A stretch of DNA of 64,000 nucleotides from Globodera rostochiensis (lineage: Eukaryota > Nematoda > Chromadorea > Rhabditida > Heteroderidae), in contig JAEVLN010000015.1 in NCBI GenBank assembly GCA_018350325.1, positions 1,012,008 through 1,076,007 of the forward strand, given 5' to 3'. Numbering within the stretch: the first letter of the stretch is position 1; every line of letters starts with the position of its first letter. This document shows, piece after piece, positions 59,541 to 64,000 of the stretch. The notes below the pieces were generated by a model, which ran no database searches, had not been told where the DNA came from, and was given only the letters and a program-made list of their open reading frames with translations. The position numbers and the translations under genes were made by a program.

Positions 59541-61163
59541 ATGCTTACCACAAAATACAAAGCATTTCGATTGGAGAACAAAGTGGCGGTGATCACAGCG
59601 GCCACAAACGGGTGACGGAATGACACAAATTAAATTAAACTTTAAAAATGTTCGGAAATTTGCTAACAAAAGTCACAAATTAATTCACAGCATCGGGTTG
59701 GCCATCGCTGAACGCTTAGGACATGAGGGGGCCCGGTTGGTGGTCAGCAGTCGGAGTGGGGACAATGTGCAGAAAGCCGTCGAACAGCTGGTCGCCTCGG
59801 GGCTGAAGCGCTCGGACGTTTTGGGGTTGGAGTCGCAATTAAACACCTAAAATAAGCCCATTCGACACGAAATGGGCGGGCCATTTGAAATCGTTCACTC
59901 CCAAAAAGTCCAAATGGCCCCCGCGGGCATGGAATTATTTTAACAAAAATAAATAATTAATTTAAAATGGGAAATAAATGCGGCTTTGTCTACCTATTAT
60001 CGCCCATTTCAAAATACAAAACGCGTAAAAATCACTTTTAATAGGTCACTTTCTATGCCTGAAGTATGCTTTACGTTTAAGCCACCGGTTTGCGATACAA
60101 AAGTGCCCTAAACGTTTAAAAATAATTGTAAAAATGTTGTTGGCCAAAAAACACGACAAGAAAGATCCCCGGGAACTCCTCTGCCCCCGTAAAACAACAG
60201 ATTGGTGGCGTAAAAGTTGCCACGCTTTCACCGGGATAAAAATCGTTTTAATTTATTGGTCTGAACTTCTTCAACTCCCTCCCCCCCCGCCGTTGGTTCA
60301 GCTGCACTTGCCATGTGGCCAATGCGGACGACCGTTGCCGCTTGCTGGACACGACCATCCAGCGCTTTGGATGTGTGCACATTCTGGTGAACAACGCGGG
60401 CATTAATCCGATTTATGGCGACCTGTTGGACGTGGACGAGCGCGCCTGGGACAAACTGTTCGACGTGAATGTCAAGGCGGGCTTCATGCTCGCCAAGCTG
60501 TTCACGCCAGAAATCGAACGGAGCGGGTCGGACATTTAACAAATTGAAAAATGCACAAAAAACAATCAAAAATCGCTTTGTTTTTGAACGAAAACCCCAT
60601 GAAATGATTGGCTTTTGGCTCTCTTTGGGTGATTGATCGGTCGGTAACGCTTTTGTTTCAGCGGCGGTTCCATAATTTTCAATGCTTCCATCGGCGCGTA
60701 TCGGTCACCGCAGGGAATCGCCGCCTACGGCATCACAAAGACGGCACTGCTCGGCCTCACCAAAGCGTTGGCGGAAGCACTTGCACCCAAAGGCATTCGC
60801 GTGAATGCCATTGCGCCAGGGATTATCAAAACCAAAATGAGCAAAGCGGTGGGCAGGCGGGCGGGAAGGGAGTGACGTCATGCTTTTCCTTTTCCAAAAC
60901 CTTTCTTAGCTTCGGGGGAGGGGGAATTTAGTTCATTTATAAAAAAGGATACATAAGGAAAGGAAATGAATGGGTCGGCTCATTTTTAGCTTTGGGACGG
61001 CGCTGACGAACGGAACAGTGCCGAGGCCATTGGCACACTTATGGGCCGGTTGGGCGAGCCGGCAGAGTGTGCCGCGCTTGTCGCCTTTCTTTGCTCGTCC
61101 GACGCCAGTTACATAACGGGCGAAAGTGTGCCGGTCGCCGGAGGGGCTTTTTCCCGCTTGTGA
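59541..61163 (+). CDS. DHRS4-type peroxisomal short-chain dehydrogenase/reductase
   Basis: Five exons: 59541-59611, 59691-59831, 60302-60526, 60662-60848, 60990-61163; phases close, 265 aa. It is an NADP(H)-dependent carbonyl or retinal reductase of the classical SDR family. It shows the nucleotide-binding start VAVITAATNGIGLAIAERL, the NNAG motif (VHILVNNAGINPIYGD), the catalytic Ser region (SIIFNASIGAY) and the catalytic Tyr-Lys pair (AAYGITKTALLG). It ends FSRL, where SRL is a type 1 peroxisomal targeting signal, as in human DHRS4. The first Gly of the usual TGxxxGIG motif is replaced by Ala (TAATNGIG), a conservative change. The start is the ATG directly before LTTKYKAFRLENKVAV. Confidence 0.93.
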
Positions 61164-62737
61164 AGGGATTGATCAACGAGAACAGAACAAAATGAATGAA
61201 TGTGGGGACTGGACGGCGCCTCTATTTATTTTGCCAACATTTGGGACTTTTGTTTTTTTGTGTTAGCATTTGCTGCTGCAAATGGCTAATACCAACAGAA
61301 ACTTTTATTCCAATTAACAGATAAAAATTTCGAGCTGATATTTACGCAATTGCATCATTTTAATTGAGTAAATTTGAATAATTTCGAAGTGTCGGAGGGT
61401 GGGGGGTAGTAGGTAAGTACATAAACATCCCGGGTCGAATGATTTATGGGGGGTGAATGATATGGAATTCAGCTTTTTGGGGGAGAAGTGGAAGTGAAAT
61501 GAATGGAACGGATGAATAGGCCAAAGTCCCATCCCCCCCCCCCCCCCCTCCCCTCCGGGGCTGAGACTCCTCCCCCCCCCCCCCCCCCCTCCCTCCGACT
61601 ATCCGTCCATTCATTGTACAGCAAAAGGCGGCAACCATTCCTCCCCCCCCCCCCACTCCCCCCACTTTTTTTGCTCTTCTTGGAAGGATGGGAAACAGCG
61701 AAGGATCTTCCCATATTCTCAGCTTCTCTGCTGATCGTTCACCCTCCCCCCCCGGGGGCCCTTTTCACACCTCCCAGACGTTGTGGCTTTCCGTAGCCGG
61801 CGGCGTTAGAAGGGAAGAGAGAGAGCCTCGAGGGGATGGGGGCGGGGAGCATTGTCTCTTCTCTCTCTTCACAGCCCCCCCCCCCCCGATTTTATCGAAC
61901 TTTGCCATCTCCGTCAATGGGCCGAGGGGACCCGCCGAAGCACCACCGGTGGCTGATGTGTTAAATGATCGGACATTTATTTGTACACAAAAAATCACTG
62001 CGCCTTTTACAACGGTCGAAATTTGCAACATTTGAGGAGAATTTGAAAACAAAAAAAACGCCGAGGGGAAGAGAATTTGTTTTGTGTCAACAGAAATTTA
62101 AAGCGACTGATTCCTATCAATTCTGAGAAAGTTAATTACACAACAAAGTATTTAAAAGGTGATTTACAAGCCTTGTTAGAACAGGAGAAGCTTGTAAAAA
62201 ATCAAGAGTGATTGTCAGATATTTATTATTGCTTTTTTCTGCATCCTCTGCAACTCTGAGTGATTTTTTCCTACTTGTCTTTCTTGTATTAATTTCCAGA
62301 TGCATTTTGCTGATTTTTTTGTCCTAAAAAAATGGCAAGCATTTGCCCTGTCTTGCGCAAATAGTAACAAAATAGTTTTTGCTTTTTATTATTTGTGCAA
62401 TTTTATTAAAATTTACAATCTGTCGCTTTACCATAAGCCCTAAGCGTGCCACTGAAATCAGTCAAAACGGCGAACATTTACAGCACACTTTGTGCCATTG
62501 CCAAGTTTTGCTGTTTATTTTACTGTAAGTGTTCAATTTAAATGCTTCAGACAGATCGCCAAAAAAATTTTAATTAAAATTGTTGAAAAATAAACCGTTA
62601 ATTTGTTGAAACAATTTTTTAGTGAAAGAAGCATGGTCAATCCTGCCAAAAAAGATTACTTAACCATCTAAACCGTCGTTTCTTTTCTTAGAAAATATCA
62701 ACACAAATTTTCTGCTTTTCTCTGGTAATTCCACAGC
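61164..62737. other. Intergenic, no gene seen
   Basis: Contains long C-runs (61530-61660) and AT-rich DNA from 62040 onwards. Pro-rich frames at 61503-62052 are low-complexity and rejected. The right end holds the promoter of the ALG6 gene. Confidence 0.4.
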
Positions 62738-64000
62738 ATGAGTAAAGCAGCGGACTTCAAATTCATTCCGTCTAAGGTCTGGTGTGTTGCGTGTACGTGT
62801 TGGGGGAGGTGCCATGTTCTGTTCCGAGTTCTGCTTGTTAAAAAGCGACCATTTTTATCAGAATAATTAACAACGGGCTTAATTCAAAAGTATTTTTGGG
62901 TAATAAAACGTTTAGCCGGCGCAATCTTTCGGACGATTCGGCAAGTCAAAGGACCAGCTCGGAGAGTGTGCGCGGCTTGCAACAGAAAACGGACAATTGG
63001 TCGATGATAGGGCCGCGCTTGGCCTCTTCTTGGCCTTATTTATGCTTCTCCAGGCGGTGCTTTCCGTCGCTAATTATTCGGGTGAAAATATTTGCCCCCC
63101 CCCCCCCTCCAAAAACAACTCTTTTAACTAAAACTTCACATTTTCAGGCTATCAAAGTCCGCCAATGTTTGGCGACTTTGAGGCACAACGACATTGGATG
63201 GAAATTGCCGTGAATTTACCGCCGAAAGATTGGTTTGTCAGCCGTTCAATCGCCCGGATGTTTCTGTTTTCTATGTTTAGGTACGTCAATTCGTCCGCGA
63301 ACGACTTGAACTATTGGGGGCTGGACTGTACGTTTTGAAATTGTTGCCTATTTAAATGGGCCCGAATTTTTTTGTTTTGTTTAAATTTTCCAACGCAATT
63401 AAATATCCAAAGAAAATTTAGATCCGCCTCTGACTGCCTATCACTCATGGCTGCTCGGGCGGATGTAAATGTTTTTTATTTTGTTGTCCCCCGCCTTTCC
63501 GAAAAATGATTGAAAGACATTTTGTTGCAATAATAATGAATAGAATTTCATTAAACAATAATTTGATGAGTCTTTTGCCTTTGTAAAGAAGGAAATTACT
63601 AAAGTTTTTCGACATTTTATTTCTTATGATTATTCCAAAAAAAGCATTTTAAGTGCAATTCTGGTGGAGCCGAGTTGGGTTCAATTGGGCGATTCGCGCG
63701 GCTCGGAAGGGCCCCGCCTCAAATTGTTCATGCGACTTTCTGTCGTTGTGACAATGTCCGCACTTTTTGCCCCCGCGCTCGTCCAGTTGCTTTGCCGACA
63801 GCGAACGGAAGAGGGAAGGGAGGACAAAATGTCCAACAACAGAGACAAATCGACGACGGTTTGTTGTTGAAAGAAAGTCAATGCTTTTGGAGAGTAACGA
63901 GAGAATTTTGCGGGGTTTATCCAAAAACTGTTGGCAATGTGAAGCTGATTTTTGCCAAATTTTGTCCTCTTTTTGCAGGCGTTCGGCGTGGTCGGTGCCG
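62738..64000 (+). CDS. ALG6 dolichyl glucosyltransferase, 5' part
   Basis: Seven exons seen, the last cut by the window edge: 62738-62776, 62916-63081, 63148-63232, 63281-63327, 63422-63464, 63654-63858, 63979-64000. ALG6 adds the first glucose to the lipid-linked oligosaccharide for N-glycosylation in the ER membrane. Diagnostic sequence: membrane segment [20 protein letters not shown], then [40 protein letters not shown] and [10 protein letters not shown]; the Asp and His of this luminal region are typical of GT57 enzymes. [14 protein letters not shown] follows. The start codon is the first ATG after an acceptor-like ccacag. Confidence 0.9.

Overview
This is nuclear DNA of a nematode. The genes are split into many short exons by small introns, the protein families match nematode orthologues (a Distal-less/CEH-43 homeobox protein, an NRF-6-type membrane acyltransferase, a LEC-1-type tandem galectin, a Cys-loop channel), genes are tightly packed with operon-like spacing, and imperfect TTAGGC telomere-type units occur internally.  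Very many poly-G/poly-C runs, frequent GC-AG introns and weak splice acceptors suggest a plant-parasitic tylenchid such as a cyst nematode. That last placement is inference; no marker in the window proves it.

Layout, left to right. 980-1708 (-) is a small membrane or secreted protein with 12-residue repeats, divergent from 1909-3445 (+), an unrecognised 385-aa protein. After minisatellites and about 4 kb of G/C-run DNA comes the Distal-less gene 8557-12195 (+), convergent with the NRF-6-like gene 12854-16491 (-). An 870-bp minisatellite (17784-18650) precedes a FAM173-type lysine methyltransferase (19288-23833, +) whose first intron contains a complete XPR1-type phosphate exporter gene (19602-22602, +). 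Then three tandem paralogues of an unrecognised basic-repeat family (26479-32274, +), SPOUT1 (33049-35125, +), phosphatidylserine decarboxylase (35312-37426, +), a Cys-loop channel subunit (38038-40544, +), 4-hydroxyphenylpyruvate dioxygenase (40924-43196, -), an active-type myotubularin (44718-48816, -), a tandem-repeat galectin (51718-53763, -), small uncharacterised genes (55870-58696), a peroxisomal DHRS4-type reductase (59541-61163, +) and the 5' part of ALG6 (62738 to the edge, +).

Most of these are unrelated housekeeping genes rather than one pathway. The exceptions are the three-paralogue cluster, which looks like an operon born by duplication, and the close SPOUT1-PSD pair. Gene models were built by hand. 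Exon phases were checked arithmetically and nearly all models close in frame, but no transcript data were available. The strongest candidates for something undescribed are the basic-repeat cluster, the foldback elements built from tandem repeats, and the concentration of non-canonical introns.
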